Notes under the pieces: generated by a model
The model's database searches: none
Told to the model about the DNA's origin: nothing
What the model saw: the letters and a program-made list of their open reading frames with translations, nothing else
Part shown: positions 16,290-24,379 of the stretch, piece by piece
How the letters are laid out: each line of letters begins with the position of its first letter
Position numbering within the stretch: position 1 is the stretch's first letter
Translations under genes and position numbers: made by a program
Source of the DNA: an uncultured Dehalococcoidia bacterium
GTDB taxonomy: Bacteria; Chloroflexota; Dehalococcoidia; Lucifugimonadales; UBA3495
Assembly (NCBI GenBank): GCA_958295765.1
Contig: CATQHB010000002.1
Location: forward strand, 334,424 to 398,423
Direction of reading: 5' to 3'
DNA: 64,000 nt

Positions 16290-17216
16290 TTGAACGAACA
16301 GACTCCCCCCCTACCCGACACCTCCCCGCCGCCGGAGGCCCCCATCGGCGCCGCCACCGTGCGCGCCCCCGGCGTCTGTGGCGAGTTGGTGCAGGGGATG
16401 TTGGGCGACTCTTACTTTCTGGTTACCTGTCCGGTGGACTTCTTTGCCCGGGTGCGGGTGGAGCTTTACCGGGGGTTGTCCGGCGTAGCGGCGCCCCCGG
16501 ACTGCGCCAAGACCGCCGCCGCCGTAGCCCATACCCTGGCCCACCTGGGACACGCTGACCTGGGGGCGCGGGTCAGCGTCAGCAACCCCATTCCCCGGGG
16601 CAAGGGCCTGGGCAGCAGCAGCGCTGACCTGTCCGCCGCTATCGCCGCCACCGGCCTGGCCCTGGGCGTAGCACTGCCCCCGGCCCGGATTGGCCGGCTG
16701 GCTCTGCAAGTGGAGCCTACCGACGGCGTGATGTTCCCCGGCATCGCCCTCTTTGACCACCGGGCCGGCACGCTGGTTGAGGAACTGGGGCCGCCGCTGC
16801 CCCTGGAAATCGTCGCCCTGGACTTCGGCGGTTCGGTGGATACGCTGGACTTCAACCGGGTTGACCGCCGCGCCCAATGGCAGGCGATTCAACCGCAGAC
16901 CGACGCGGCCCTGGCCCTGGTGCGGGAAGGACTGGCCCGACGCGACGCCCGGCTGCTGGGGCAGGGCGCCTCCCGCAGCGCTGAGGCCGGGCAGCAGGTA
17001 TCCTTCAAGCCTCGCCTGCCCGACGTGGCCCGGTTCGCTGAATCGGTCGGCGCCGTCGGGGTCAACGTGGCCCACAGCGGCGCCATTATCGGCGTGCTGC
17101 TGGACGCTAGGGAACGGCGCGGCAAGTCGGTTTTCCGGCAAGCACGGGAGTCCTTCCCGGAGGCCGAGGCAATTCACCACCTGCGGCTTTTGGGCGGCGG
17201 CGTCCGGGTAGTGTAG
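16290..17216 (+). CDS. pduX: L-threonine kinase, GHMP family
   Basis: PduX phosphorylates L-threonine to L-threonine-O-3-phosphate, which CobD decarboxylates for the aminopropanol arm of cobalamin. From the TTG at 16290 the protein has 308 residues, the normal size. GVCGELVQGML near residue 30 and PIPRGKGLGSSSADLSAAIA near residue 100 are the GHMP kinase motifs, the latter being the ATP-binding loop. VEPTDGVMFPGIALFDH is characteristic of the PduX branch. A late GAVGVNVAHSGAIIGVL segment matches GHMP motif 3. The presence of cobS, cbiB, cobD, cobQ and cobU nearby makes this role firm. Confidence 0.9.
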   Translation: MNEQTPPLPDTSPPPEAPIGAATVRAPGVCGELVQGMLGDSYFLVTCPVDFFARVRVELYRGLSGVAAPPDCAKTAAAVAHTLAHLGHADLGARVSVSNPIPRGKGLGSSSADLSAAIAATGLALGVALPPARIGRLALQVEPTDGVMFPGIALFDHRAGTLVEELGPPLPLEIVALDFGGSVDTLDFNRVDRRAQWQAIQPQTDAALALVREGLARRDARLLGQGASRSAEAGQQVSFKPRLPDVARFAESVGAVGVNVAHSGAIIGVLLDARERRGKSVFRQARESFPEAEAIHHLRLLGGGVRVV

Positions 17217-17353
17217 GGGTTGTTTTCCCCGGAGACGCTGATGCGCCGGGATTAGATTCCTACCGGTGAAACTCGGCGCGCCGCCGGGTCTCTGTGGTAA
17301 AATCCCGGTCTGAACCTGAATCTGAACCTAAATTATTCGGAGGGCCTGCGCGA

Positions 17354-18427
17354 ATGGCAGAATATAACCTGGCAATCATCGGCGGCGACGGCATCGGCCC
17401 GGAGGTGGTGGCCGAGGGCAAAAAGACCCTGGACTACCTGGCCGCCCATACCCCTGGCCTCAGCTTTAACTACACCGAGTTTCCCTGGGGTTCCGCCTAC
17501 TATCGGGAGACCGGGCGGATGATGCCCGAGGACGGGCTGGAGCAGGTGCAAGGCAATCAGGCCATCCTGTTCGGCGCGGTGGGCGACCCGGACATTCCCG
17601 ACCACATCACCTTGCAGGGGTTGTTGCTGCCGATGCGCCGCGCCTTTGACCAGGGCGTATGCGTCCGCCCGGCCTACCTGCATCCCGGCGTAACTTCCCC
17701 CCTGGCCGGCAAAGGCCCCGGCGACGTTGACCTGGTGATTTTCCGGGAAAACACCGAGGGCGAATACGCGCCGGTGGGCGGGCGGCTCTATCCGGGGACG
17801 CCCCACGAAACGGTAATGCAGACCAACGTTTTTACCCGCCGCGGCACCGAGCGCATCATCCGCGCCGCCTTTGAGCATTGCGTCCGGCGCAGCAAGGGGA
17901 ACAAGGTAACTTCCGTTACCAAGTCCAACGCCCAGGCTTTCGGCATGGTCTTTTGGGACGAGGTGTTTCAGGCGGTAGCCGCCGAGTATCCCCAAGTGGA
18001 AACCGAGTCGCTGCTGGTGGACCGGGTGGCAATGGACCTGGTGCGCTGGCCGGAGGATTTTGACGTGATGGTGGCGTCCAACCTCTTTGCCGACATCATT
18101 TCCGACATTGCGGCGGTGGTAACCGGCAGTATGGGCCTGGCCCCCAGCGCCAACATCAACCCGGAACGGCAGTACCCGTCAATGTTTGAGCCGGTGCACG
18201 GCGCCGCCTTTGACATCACCGGCCAGGGCATCGCCAACCCCCTGGCGACCATCTCGGCGGTAGGGATGATGCTGGAACACCTGGGCGAGCCGGAAGCCGC
18301 CGCGCGGGTCGAAGCAGCAGTAGTCCGCAGCTTGCAGGAACGGCAAGTAATGACCCCCGACCTGGGCGGCACCGCCACCACCAGCCAGGTGGGGGATGAG
18401 GTGGTGAGGCTGCTGGGGGAGGGGTAG
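17354..18427 (+). CDS. Tartrate/D-malate dehydrogenase-like beta-hydroxyacid oxidative decarboxylase
   Basis: A 357-residue NAD-dependent enzyme of the isocitrate/isopropylmalate dehydrogenase family. LAIIGGDGIGPEVV opens the protein. FRENTEGEYAPVGGRLYPGT and FTRRGTERIIRAAFEH resemble tartrate dehydrogenase (TtuC) and D-malate dehydrogenase (DmlA) more than LeuB. VTKSNAQAFGMVFWDE holds the catalytic Lys region. SNLFADIISD, GLAPSANINPE and FEPVHGAAFDI complete the metal and cofactor sites. The ATG at 17354 has CGGAGGG ahead of it; the upstream GTG at 17294 is not needed. Substrate choice among D-malate, tartrate and isopropylmalate is not proven by sequence. No leuA or leuCD gene is nearby. 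Confidence 0.85.
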   Translation: MAEYNLAIIGGDGIGPEVVAEGKKTLDYLAAHTPGLSFNYTEFPWGSAYYRETGRMMPEDGLEQVQGNQAILFGAVGDPDIPDHITLQGLLLPMRRAFDQGVCVRPAYLHPGVTSPLAGKGPGDVDLVIFRENTEGEYAPVGGRLYPGTPHETVMQTNVFTRRGTERIIRAAFEHCVRRSKGNKVTSVTKSNAQAFGMVFWDEVFQAVAAEYPQVETESLLVDRVAMDLVRWPEDFDVMVASNLFADIISDIAAVVTGSMGLAPSANINPERQYPSMFEPVHGAAFDITGQGIANPLATISAVGMMLEHLGEPEAAARVEAAVVRSLQERQVMTPDLGGTATTSQVGDEVVRLLGEG

Positions 18428-18553
18428 GGGAGCATGTCACTGGTGATGCCGCGGATACAACTACTGATAGGGAAATCGCCAATCAGGATTGATCATATTA
18501 AGCAATAAGGGTATATTCAATGATATAAGAAATCATCGCGCCTGAAGTCTGTA

Positions 18554-19132
18554 ATGCAACCCCCTATTAAGCGTTGGCCGCCTGCTCGCCCCCTTACGTT
18601 CAAGCCTCGGAATGAGGAACGCTTGTATTCCCTGCGGGAGTTTGACGTTGACAGCGGCGATACAATTATCGCAGTTTTCCAGGGCAGACGTGGTGCTAAT
18701 CCCAACCTTGATATAATCGTCAAGTACCGGCAGCGGGGAGTGAGTCGGTTGCGGACACCCCTGCATCTGCACTGGGCCATCGACCTGCTCATTAAAAAGC
18801 AACACCGGGAAGTTTTGACCAACGATTTCGTGCGGTTTCTCTTGGATTTATATAATGAGCTTCCGCCTTTTGCCTCTCTGGATGATCGCACCGAACGGCT
18901 TGACCATCAGATAGGGGATGCTATCAGCCGGGAAGTACTGGAGCGTTTTCAGCCCCTTGACGCTTTCGGTGAATACAGTGTGGAATTCACCGGATACATC
19001 TTGGAGTTGATGAGCATTTGCGAAAAGACCGGGAGTGCGAATGCTTTTATGTTCCGAGGGGTACTCTCGGCCATTCTGGAAGGTCGAGACATTTTTAGCG
19101 TTGCTTCTGCCGCCAGCTACCGGGGCCGGTAA
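18554..19132 (+). CDS. Hypothetical protein facing a DNA methyltransferase
   Basis: I do not recognise this 192-residue protein. It is soluble, with a beta-rich first half (LREFDVDSGDTIIAVFQGRR then NLDIIVKYRQRG) and a helical second half, and it has no signal peptide. Its base composition is visibly lower in G+C than the cobalamin genes. The stop codon lies three bases from that of the convergent DNA methyltransferase gene, and the two probably travelled together. A cognate restriction enzyme is one idea, but no D-(E)xK motif is convincing. Confidence 0.6.
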   Translation: MQPPIKRWPPARPLTFKPRNEERLYSLREFDVDSGDTIIAVFQGRRGANPNLDIIVKYRQRGVSRLRTPLHLHWAIDLLIKKQHREVLTNDFVRFLLDLYNELPPFASLDDRTERLDHQIGDAISREVLERFQPLDAFGEYSVEFTGYILELMSICEKTGSANAFMFRGVLSAILEGRDIFSVASAASYRGR

Positions 19133-19135
19133 GTC

Positions 19136-20062
19136 TTATCTCGACGGAATTCCAATCCCTCCACCGACTGATATTCCTCTACTCTCCGGCAATTTGCCCT
19201 GACCGGCAATGCCACTGTTGCCGTTGGCCCAGCCGGATAATGGCGCGGATAGGTTAGTTTCCTCCACATCCCGCAACCGCTTGGCTCCCACCTCGGCATA
19301 CTCCTCAACCAATTCGCTACCGATGAAACGGCGGCCCAGCTTGATTGCCGCCACTCCGGTGGTGAAAGAGCCGGCAAAGGGGTCAACTACCAAGTCGCCG
19401 GGGTTGGTGCTGGCGCGCAGGCAACGGTCAATCAGGGCTAGCGGCTTTTGGGTAGGATGTTTGCCGTACCGCTTTTCATCCTTGCCAGCCGCCGGCAGCC
19501 GCCAAACGGTTTTCATCTGCTTGCCGCCGTTTTCCGCTTTCATCTCCTGGTAGTTAAAGGTGTAGCGGTGCTTGCTGCCCTTGGGGGCTTTGGTAGCCCA
19601 CAAGAGGGTTTCGGTGGAGTGGGCAAAGCAACGACAGCCCAAGTTGGGCGGCGGATTGTTCTTTTCCCAAACGATGTCGTTCAGAATACGAAAACCCAAC
19701 TGCCTCAAGGCCATTCCCACGCTGAGGTAGATGTGGAGAGTGCCGGTTACCCAGATAGTACCGGCCGGTTTCAGGATGCGATGGCACTCCCGCAGCCAAG
19801 CCAAGTTAAACTCGTGGTCATTCTCAATTCCACCGCTGCGGTCCCAATCGCCCTTGTTGACGCTGACCCGCTTGCCGGCAATGCAGGTTACGCCGTCATT
19901 AGACAGCAGATAGGGCGGGTCAGTCCAGATACAATCGACGCTGTCGGCGGGTATGGCGGCCATCAAATCCAAGCCGTCACCGCAATATAAAACCGACTGC
20001 CCATCCCCTGACCGCCAAACCAATTGCCCGGTGTAGTCACTGTCCGGCGTTATCATCTCCAT
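19136..20062 (-). CDS. Site-specific DNA methyltransferase, N6-adenine/N4-cytosine, beta class
   Basis: A 308-residue S-adenosylmethionine-dependent DNA methyltransferase. Motif IV comes first (VDCIWTDPPYLLSNDG near residue 37), and the AdoMet-binding motif I comes late (GDLVVDPFAGSFTTGVAAIK near residue 225). That order defines the beta class. GKHPTQKPLALIDR precedes motif I as usual. The sequence cannot tell adenine from cytosine methylation or give the target site. Two starts six bases apart exist (20062 and 20056); the second has AGGAG at a better distance. Its 5' end overlaps the upstream ORF by 26 bases, which suggests translational coupling. No recognisable endonuclease adjoins it. Confidence 0.88.
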   Translation of the reverse strand: MEMITPDSDYTGQLVWRSGDGQSVLYCGDGLDLMAAIPADSVDCIWTDPPYLLSNDGVTCIAGKRVSVNKGDWDRSGGIENDHEFNLAWLRECHRILKPAGTIWVTGTLHIYLSVGMALRQLGFRILNDIVWEKNNPPPNLGCRCFAHSTETLLWATKAPKGSKHRYTFNYQEMKAENGGKQMKTVWRLPAAGKDEKRYGKHPTQKPLALIDRCLRASTNPGDLVVDPFAGSFTTGVAAIKLGRRFIGSELVEEYAEVGAKRLRDVEETNLSAPLSGWANGNSGIAGQGKLPESRGISVGGGIGIPSR

Positions 20063-20441
20063 ACTCCTGACTGACTGCCTCCGGGTCTTTGCGGTAGCTT
20101 TCTATTGCCACCGCTCGTATGGCATCCAGCATCGTCCGCCCGGCCGGGTCGCTTTCCAAGTATTGAATGGCGTCCTCGGCAATGCTCCGCTCGAAATGCG
20201 CCAACTCCTCTGACAACCACCCGCCGGGTTCCGCCCTCCGGATTGCCCCTTCAATAGCCTCCCGCAACCGGGGAGGGTTCAAGGCGTCATCCCGGTTCAG
20301 GTAGTAAGGCTCGTTCTCCGGACAATCCTTCGGCAACGCAATGCCGGAACTTAGCTCTATCTTTGCGATGAGCAACTCGGCTAGAGATGTCCGGGAAGGG
20401 TAGGGCAGTATCGGCTCCCACCCCGGAGATGGGCTAAACAT
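20037..20441 (-). CDS. Hypothetical protein overlapping the methyltransferase
   Basis: A 134-residue protein with no family I recognise. It is acidic and mostly helical, with a central segment rich in charged residues (RLREAIEGAIRRAEPGGWLS). TAGGGA lies nine bases before its ATG. It overlaps the start of the methyltransferase gene by 26 bases in another frame, so it is likely the first gene of that operon and may belong to the same modification system. Confidence 0.6.
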   Translation of the reverse strand: MFSPSPGWEPILPYPSRTSLAELLIAKIELSSGIALPKDCPENEPYYLNRDDALNPPRLREAIEGAIRRAEPGGWLSEELAHFERSIAEDAIQYLESDPAGRTMLDAIRAVAIESYRKDPEAVSQEYGDDNAGQ

Positions 20442-20649
20442 AGTTCAATTCCCTACCGACCAGCAAATCCCCCCCAACCTACCACATCCCCCGCCGCCCG
20501 GTCAACGCGCTGCTGTCAGGCGTACACTTCCGGGCCTGGCGGCGCGCCGCTGACCGGATTCTCCCGCCAGCGGTTCAGCTTGTCCCGGTGGTGGGCGTCT
20601 GCTCTAGTTTCCGGGGCGACCATAACTTCCCCACTCCCTTAACCGGGAG

Positions 20650-21462
20650 TTAGCTGATTATCAGCCATAGGCCCCAGGCCAGCAAGGCCAGGCCGGCGAT
20701 GCGGCCTACCCAATGGCCGGCGGGAACCACCTTTTCCGCCAGAACCAGGGCGGACAGGGCGCCAATCCACAGCAGGTTCATCACCCCCAGGACAAAGAGC
20801 AGGCCCATCAAGGCCCAGCAGCAACCGAGGCACCAGGCGCCGTGCCGCAGGCCCATGCCCAGGGCGCCCCGGTAACCCTCGCGCCACTCGGTAGTCAGAA
20901 AACCCATAGGCGTGCGGCAGTGGCGCAGACAGGCGGATTTTAGGGGACTCCACTGGAAGGCTCCGGCGACCAGCAGCAGGCTGCCGCCTAGGAGCGGGCT
21001 GGCGCTGGTCATCATCGGAGAGAGCAGGGCGGCGCTGTGCAGTATCCACTGGGCCAGGGTAGCGGCCAGGGAAAAACCGCTCCAGACCAGCAGATAGCCG
21101 GCCAGGAATACGCCGGTGGGAACGATAACCGGGGGCGTGGCAGCTTGGGGGCCGCCCCTTTCCCGGCGGCGGCGGTGGACGGCGGCAAAGGCCAGGAGCA
21201 GCGGCGCGGCGGAAGGCACCATCATGGCAACCATCATCACCGCCCACATCAGAAACATCAGGACAAAATCCACCGGCCCCCAGGGGGTCAACACCCCGGC
21301 GCCGGCCATCGCGCCCATTTCTCCCATATCGCGCATACCCTGGGCCAGGTAGAACATATAAGCCCAGGCCAGCAGAACCAGCGCCGCTAATCCGGCGGCG
21401 ACCAAAAGCCGGTCCCGTTTCAAGATGGCCTCAATCAAGGATGAGTCCTGCATAGCCCGCAT
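20650..21462 (-). CDS. DUF2182 integral membrane protein
   Basis: A 270-residue protein of the DUF2182 family of predicted metal-binding membrane proteins. About six to seven hydrophobic segments are visible. The family-typical segments are FLMWAVMMVAMMVPSAAPLL near residue 72, SPLKSACLRHCRTPMGFL near residue 170 and GLRHGAWCLGCCWALM near residue 200. These Cys/His pairs are the likely metal site. The physiological role is unknown. It is divergent from the MFS transporter gene; 155 bases separate the two starts. The 208-base gap on its other side (20442-20649) shows no gene. Confidence 0.85.
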   Translation of the reverse strand: MRAMQDSSLIEAILKRDRLLVAAGLAALVLLAWAYMFYLAQGMRDMGEMGAMAGAGVLTPWGPVDFVLMFLMWAVMMVAMMVPSAAPLLLAFAAVHRRRRERGGPQAATPPVIVPTGVFLAGYLLVWSGFSLAATLAQWILHSAALLSPMMTSASPLLGGSLLLVAGAFQWSPLKSACLRHCRTPMGFLTTEWREGYRGALGMGLRHGAWCLGCCWALMGLLFVLGVMNLLWIGALSALVLAEKVVPAGHWVGRIAGLALLAWGLWLIIS

Positions 21463-21589
21463 TGTGGCACATTCGCCGCCCTTTAGCTATTCCGGTTCAG
21501 CCACGAAGGGCGCAAATATATCCGAATGGCTTGCCGTTTATTCGTGCTGATTCGCGTCCATTGGTGAATTAAATCAAGTGATACTTGGC

Positions 21590-21619
21590 TTGACTTATTA
21601 TTTGCTTTCAGGATATTAT
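21590..21619 (+). promoter_or_regulatory. Possible promoter overlapping the MFS start
   Basis: TTGACT (21590-21595) and TATTAT (21614-21619) are 18 bases apart. The -10 overlaps the ATG at 21618. If this promoter is used, translation must begin at the ATG at 21630 with almost no leader. Confidence 0.45.
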
Positions 21620-23003
21620 GCGGGCAGCAATGAACGATACATCTTCCGAAACCAGGACCCTCCCCGGCGACCCAACGGAGGCCCAGGACACCCGGCGGCG
21701 GCAGGGCCGCTTTTTTTATGGCTGGCGGGTAGTGGCGGCGGCCTGCCTGCAAGGGATGTTCGGCAACGGGGCCATTTCCACCGGCTTTCCCCGTTTCTTT
21801 GAGCCGATTCGCGGGGACTTGGGCCTTTCCTACGCCGCTATGTCCCTGGTGTTCAGCCTGGCCCGGGCCGAGGGCGGCCTGGGCGCTCCCCTGGTGGGCT
21901 GGCTGGTGGACAAGTTCGGCGGGCGGCCCATGATTCTCTTCGGCGGCCTCACCGCCGGCATCGGCTTGATGCTCCTCGCCTTTGCCCAGGAATACTGGCA
22001 GTTGGTGGTTCTCTTTGTGGGCGTGGTGTCGGTGGGCAAGACCGCCGGGCTGGGCCAGACCCTGATGGCGACGGTGAACCAGTGGTTTGTACGGCGCAAG
22101 GCGTTGGCCCTGTCCACCCTGATGACCGCCTTTGCCGGCGGCGGGGCCATCGTAGTTCCCCTGCTGCACCTGGGCATCGTCTTTCTGGGTTGGCGGCCCA
22201 CGGTATTTCTCATCGGGCTGTGCATTGCCCTGCTGACGCTGCCGGTGGCCTACGTCATCCGCAGCAAGCCGGAGGATATGGGGCTGCGTCCCGATGGCGA
22301 CTCCGACGCCCCCCGGCCGGCGGGTCGGGCCGGCGGGGGACATCACCATACTTCGACCCAGGCCCAAGCCCAGGAATTTACGGTGCGGCAGGCATTGCGT
22401 ACCACCACTTTCTGGTTTCTGCTGGGCGGGGTAATCACCCGGGTATCGGCCACCAACTCCATCATCATCCACCTGTTCCCCCTGCTGGCCTGGAAGGGAG
22501 TGGACGAACAGACCGCCACCCTTTTCGCCTCGATAATGTTCTTTATGGCGATACCGCTGCGGTTCCTGCTGGGGGTGGCCGGCGGACGCTTTTCACCCCG
22601 CAAGCTGCTCTTTTGGGGGATGAACCTGGGGGCGGTTGGCCTGGTGGGGCTGTGGCTTTTACCGGAATGGCCGGCGCTGATAGTGTTTATCCTGGGGCTG
22701 GCGATAGTGGAGGGTATAACCTCGGTGAACTGGATAATGCTGGGGGACTACTTTGGCCGGAGCCGGTTTGCCAGCCTGATGGGGGCGATGAGCATTTTCC
22801 ACAATTTCGGGATGTTTGTTGCGCCCATCTATGCCGGGTGGATCCGGGACACTACCAACAGTTATGAGATAGTGCTGGCGACTTTTGCGCCCACCTTCGT
22901 CCTGAGCGCCGTCCTGTTCGCCCTGGCCCGCCGGCCCAACCCGCCGCCCGCCGCGAATACGCCGGCGGAAAGAGAGCGGGCGGGAGAAACTGCCGGGAGT
23001 TGA
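21618..23003 (+). CDS. Major facilitator superfamily transporter
   Basis: A 461-residue, 12-segment MFS carrier. GWLVDKFGGRPMILFGG near residue 95 is the MFS loop 2-3 motif. A soluble, His-containing loop (GGGHHHTSTQAQAQEF near residue 240) separates the two six-helix halves. The GWRVVAAACLQG opening and overall pattern resemble the monocarboxylate/oxalate-formate group, but the substrate is unknown. AGGA lies five bases before the ATG at 21618; a second ATG at 21630 is the start if the overlapping promoter is real. It stands alone between a divergent DUF2182 gene and the convergent small-protein array. Confidence 0.88.
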   Translation: MRAAMNDTSSETRTLPGDPTEAQDTRRRQGRFFYGWRVVAAACLQGMFGNGAISTGFPRFFEPIRGDLGLSYAAMSLVFSLARAEGGLGAPLVGWLVDKFGGRPMILFGGLTAGIGLMLLAFAQEYWQLVVLFVGVVSVGKTAGLGQTLMATVNQWFVRRKALALSTLMTAFAGGGAIVVPLLHLGIVFLGWRPTVFLIGLCIALLTLPVAYVIRSKPEDMGLRPDGDSDAPRPAGRAGGGHHHTSTQAQAQEFTVRQALRTTTFWFLLGGVITRVSATNSIIIHLFPLLAWKGVDEQTATLFASIMFFMAIPLRFLLGVAGGRFSPRKLLFWGMNLGAVGLVGLWLLPEWPALIVFILGLAIVEGITSVNWIMLGDYFGRSRFASLMGAMSIFHNFGMFVAPIYAGWIRDTTNSYEIVLATFAPTFVLSAVLFALARRPNPPPAANTPAERERAGETAGS

Positions 23004-23053
23004 TGCAGTTCTGCCCCGGGTTAGCCGGCCCTGAAAGGCCTAACTGAGCGGAG

Positions 23054-23440
23054 TTATTTGCCGTTCCTGCTTGGCGGGCCGGCCGGCGGCGGCTCGGTAA
23101 AGGGTTGGCCGTCGCGTTGGGCGGCTTGATGCCGTTCATACCAGGCCATCCATTGCTGTTGCAAATTTCTCTGTCCTTCCAGGCCCTGTTGCAGGCCCTC
23201 TTCGCGCCCCTGGTCTCTCAGTCTTTTCACTACCGCTGGAATTAGCAGTACCATACGACCTACACCCTCTACGAAGATTCCGGATAATAGCGCTATGCCT
23301 ACCGCAGCGCCGAATATAGCCGCCAGCAGATATATATAGTTGTCCCGGTTAAGGGACGCCCATTGCAGCCCCAAGAAAACGGCCACAGAAACGACGTAAA
23401 TCAGGTAGTAAACGCCCCAATACCTTTCTACGCCCCTCAT
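23054..23440 (-). CDS. Small membrane protein with WYER C-terminal motif (array member 1)
   Basis: A 128-residue protein with two hydrophobic segments (about residues 9-28 and 40-65), then a charged region (RDQGREEGLQQGLEGQRN) and the C-terminal motif QQWMAWYERHQAAQRDGQPF followed by TEPPPAGPPSRNGK. No known domain. It is the last gene of a four-gene tandem array on the minus strand and starts six bases after the stop of the previous member, so it is probably translated by coupling. The same motif ends five other proteins in this window. Confidence 0.72.
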   Translation of the reverse strand: MRGVERYWGVYYLIYVVSVAVFLGLQWASLNRDNYIYLLAAIFGAAVGIALLSGIFVEGVGRMVLLIPAVVKRLRDQGREEGLQQGLEGQRNLQQQWMAWYERHQAAQRDGQPFTEPPPAGPPSRNGK

Positions 23441-23446
23441 TAGAGA

Positions 23447-23632
23447 TTACTTGCCGTTCTTACTTGGCGGGACGGTTGGCGGCGGCTCGGTAAAGGGCTG
23501 GCCGTCGCGGAGAGCAGCCTGCTGCCGCTCATACCAAGCCATCCATTGCTGATGAATTTCTCGGCGTCCCTCTTCACGTCCCGCAGCCTTCAGTTCCCTT
23601 ATCCGGTCGGGAATTAACAATGGAAATGGCAT
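23447..23632 (-). CDS. Minimal WYER-motif peptide (array member 2)
   Basis: A 61-residue protein that lacks the membrane segments of its neighbours. It begins MPFPLLIPDRIRELKAAGRE and then has the same tail (QQWMAWYERQQAALRDGQPF, TEPPP, PPSKNGK). GGGAGG lies upstream of the ATG at a workable distance. It matches the last half of members 1 and 4, so it is either a truncated duplicate kept as a separate cistron or a real small product. Confidence 0.6.
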   Translation of the reverse strand: MPFPLLIPDRIRELKAAGREEGRREIHQQWMAWYERQQAALRDGQPFTEPPPTVPPSKNGK

Positions 23633-23658
23633 ACGCGTACGGTTACCTCCCTGGGAGA

Positions 23659-23832
23659 TTATTTGCCGTTCTTGCTTGGCGGGATGGCTGGCGGCGGCTC
23701 GGTAAAGGGCTGGCCGTCGCGTTGGGCGGCCTGCTGCCGCTCATACCAAGCCATCCACTGCTGTTGATTCTCTTGGCGCCCCTCAGCCTTCAGTTTTCTT
23801 ATCCGGTCGGGAATTAGCAGTGGAAATGGCAT
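23659..23832 (-). CDS. Minimal WYER-motif peptide (array member 3)
   Basis: A 57-residue ORF that repeats member 2 nearly unchanged (MPFPLLIPDRIRKLKAEGRQ, then QQQWMAWYERQQAAQRDGQP and the PPSKNGK end). Its spacing to neighbours is 26 bases on each side, the same as between members 2 and 3. The shared GGGAGGTA site upstream shows that the intergenic sequence was duplicated with the gene. Confidence 0.58.
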   Translation of the reverse strand: MPFPLLIPDRIRKLKAEGRQENQQQWMAWYERQQAAQRDGQPFTEPPPAIPPSKNGK

Positions 23833-23858
23833 ACGTGGCTGGGTACCTCCCTGAGAGA

Positions 23859-24230
23859 TTATTTGCCGTTCTTGCTTGGTGGGCCGGCCGGCGGCGGCTC
23901 GGTAAAGGGCTGCCCCTCCCGGGAAGCGGCCTGTAGTCGCTCATACCAAGCCATCCACTGCTGTTGCAAATCTCTCTGCCCCTCTTCACGCCCCTCGGCC
24001 TTCAGTTTTCTTATTCGGTCGGGAATTAGCAGTACCATGTAACCTATGCCCTCCAAGATGATTGCGGATAGTAGGGCTGTCCCTACGGACACCCCGAAAA
24101 TGGCCGCCAGCAGGAATATGGCTTCGTCGCCGCCCCGCGCAAGCGATTGCCAGCGCAGACCGGCCAGCACAACAACGCAAACAACGTAAATCAGGTAATA
24201 AATTACCCAGTATTGTCTAACCGGTTTCAT
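23859..24230 (-). CDS. Small membrane protein with WYER C-terminal motif (array member 4)
   Basis: A 123-residue protein, first in the array. Two hydrophobic segments (about residues 8-26 and 38-62) are followed by LLIPDRIRKLKAEGREEGQR and the tail QQQWMAWYERLQAASREGQP, TEPPPAGPPSKNGK. Full-length members 1 and 4 flank the two shortened members 2 and 3, as expected from unequal recombination within a tandem array. No function can be assigned. Confidence 0.7.
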   Translation of the reverse strand: MKPVRQYWVIYYLIYVVCVVVLAGLRWQSLARGGDEAIFLLAAIFGVSVGTALLSAIILEGIGYMVLLIPDRIRKLKAEGREEGQRDLQQQWMAWYERLQAASREGQPFTEPPPAGPPSKNGK

Positions 24231-24379
24231 TGTAGCATTGTCATACTTGGCTCGACAAACCTTGATGCCGGGGAATTACATACCATTTCACCCAATTCAC
24301 CCAAGGGGAGTAATCCGGCATATAATTCCCGGCTGATTCACCCCGGAAACTCGGCGGGTTCCCGTAAGGTGGCCTTGCC

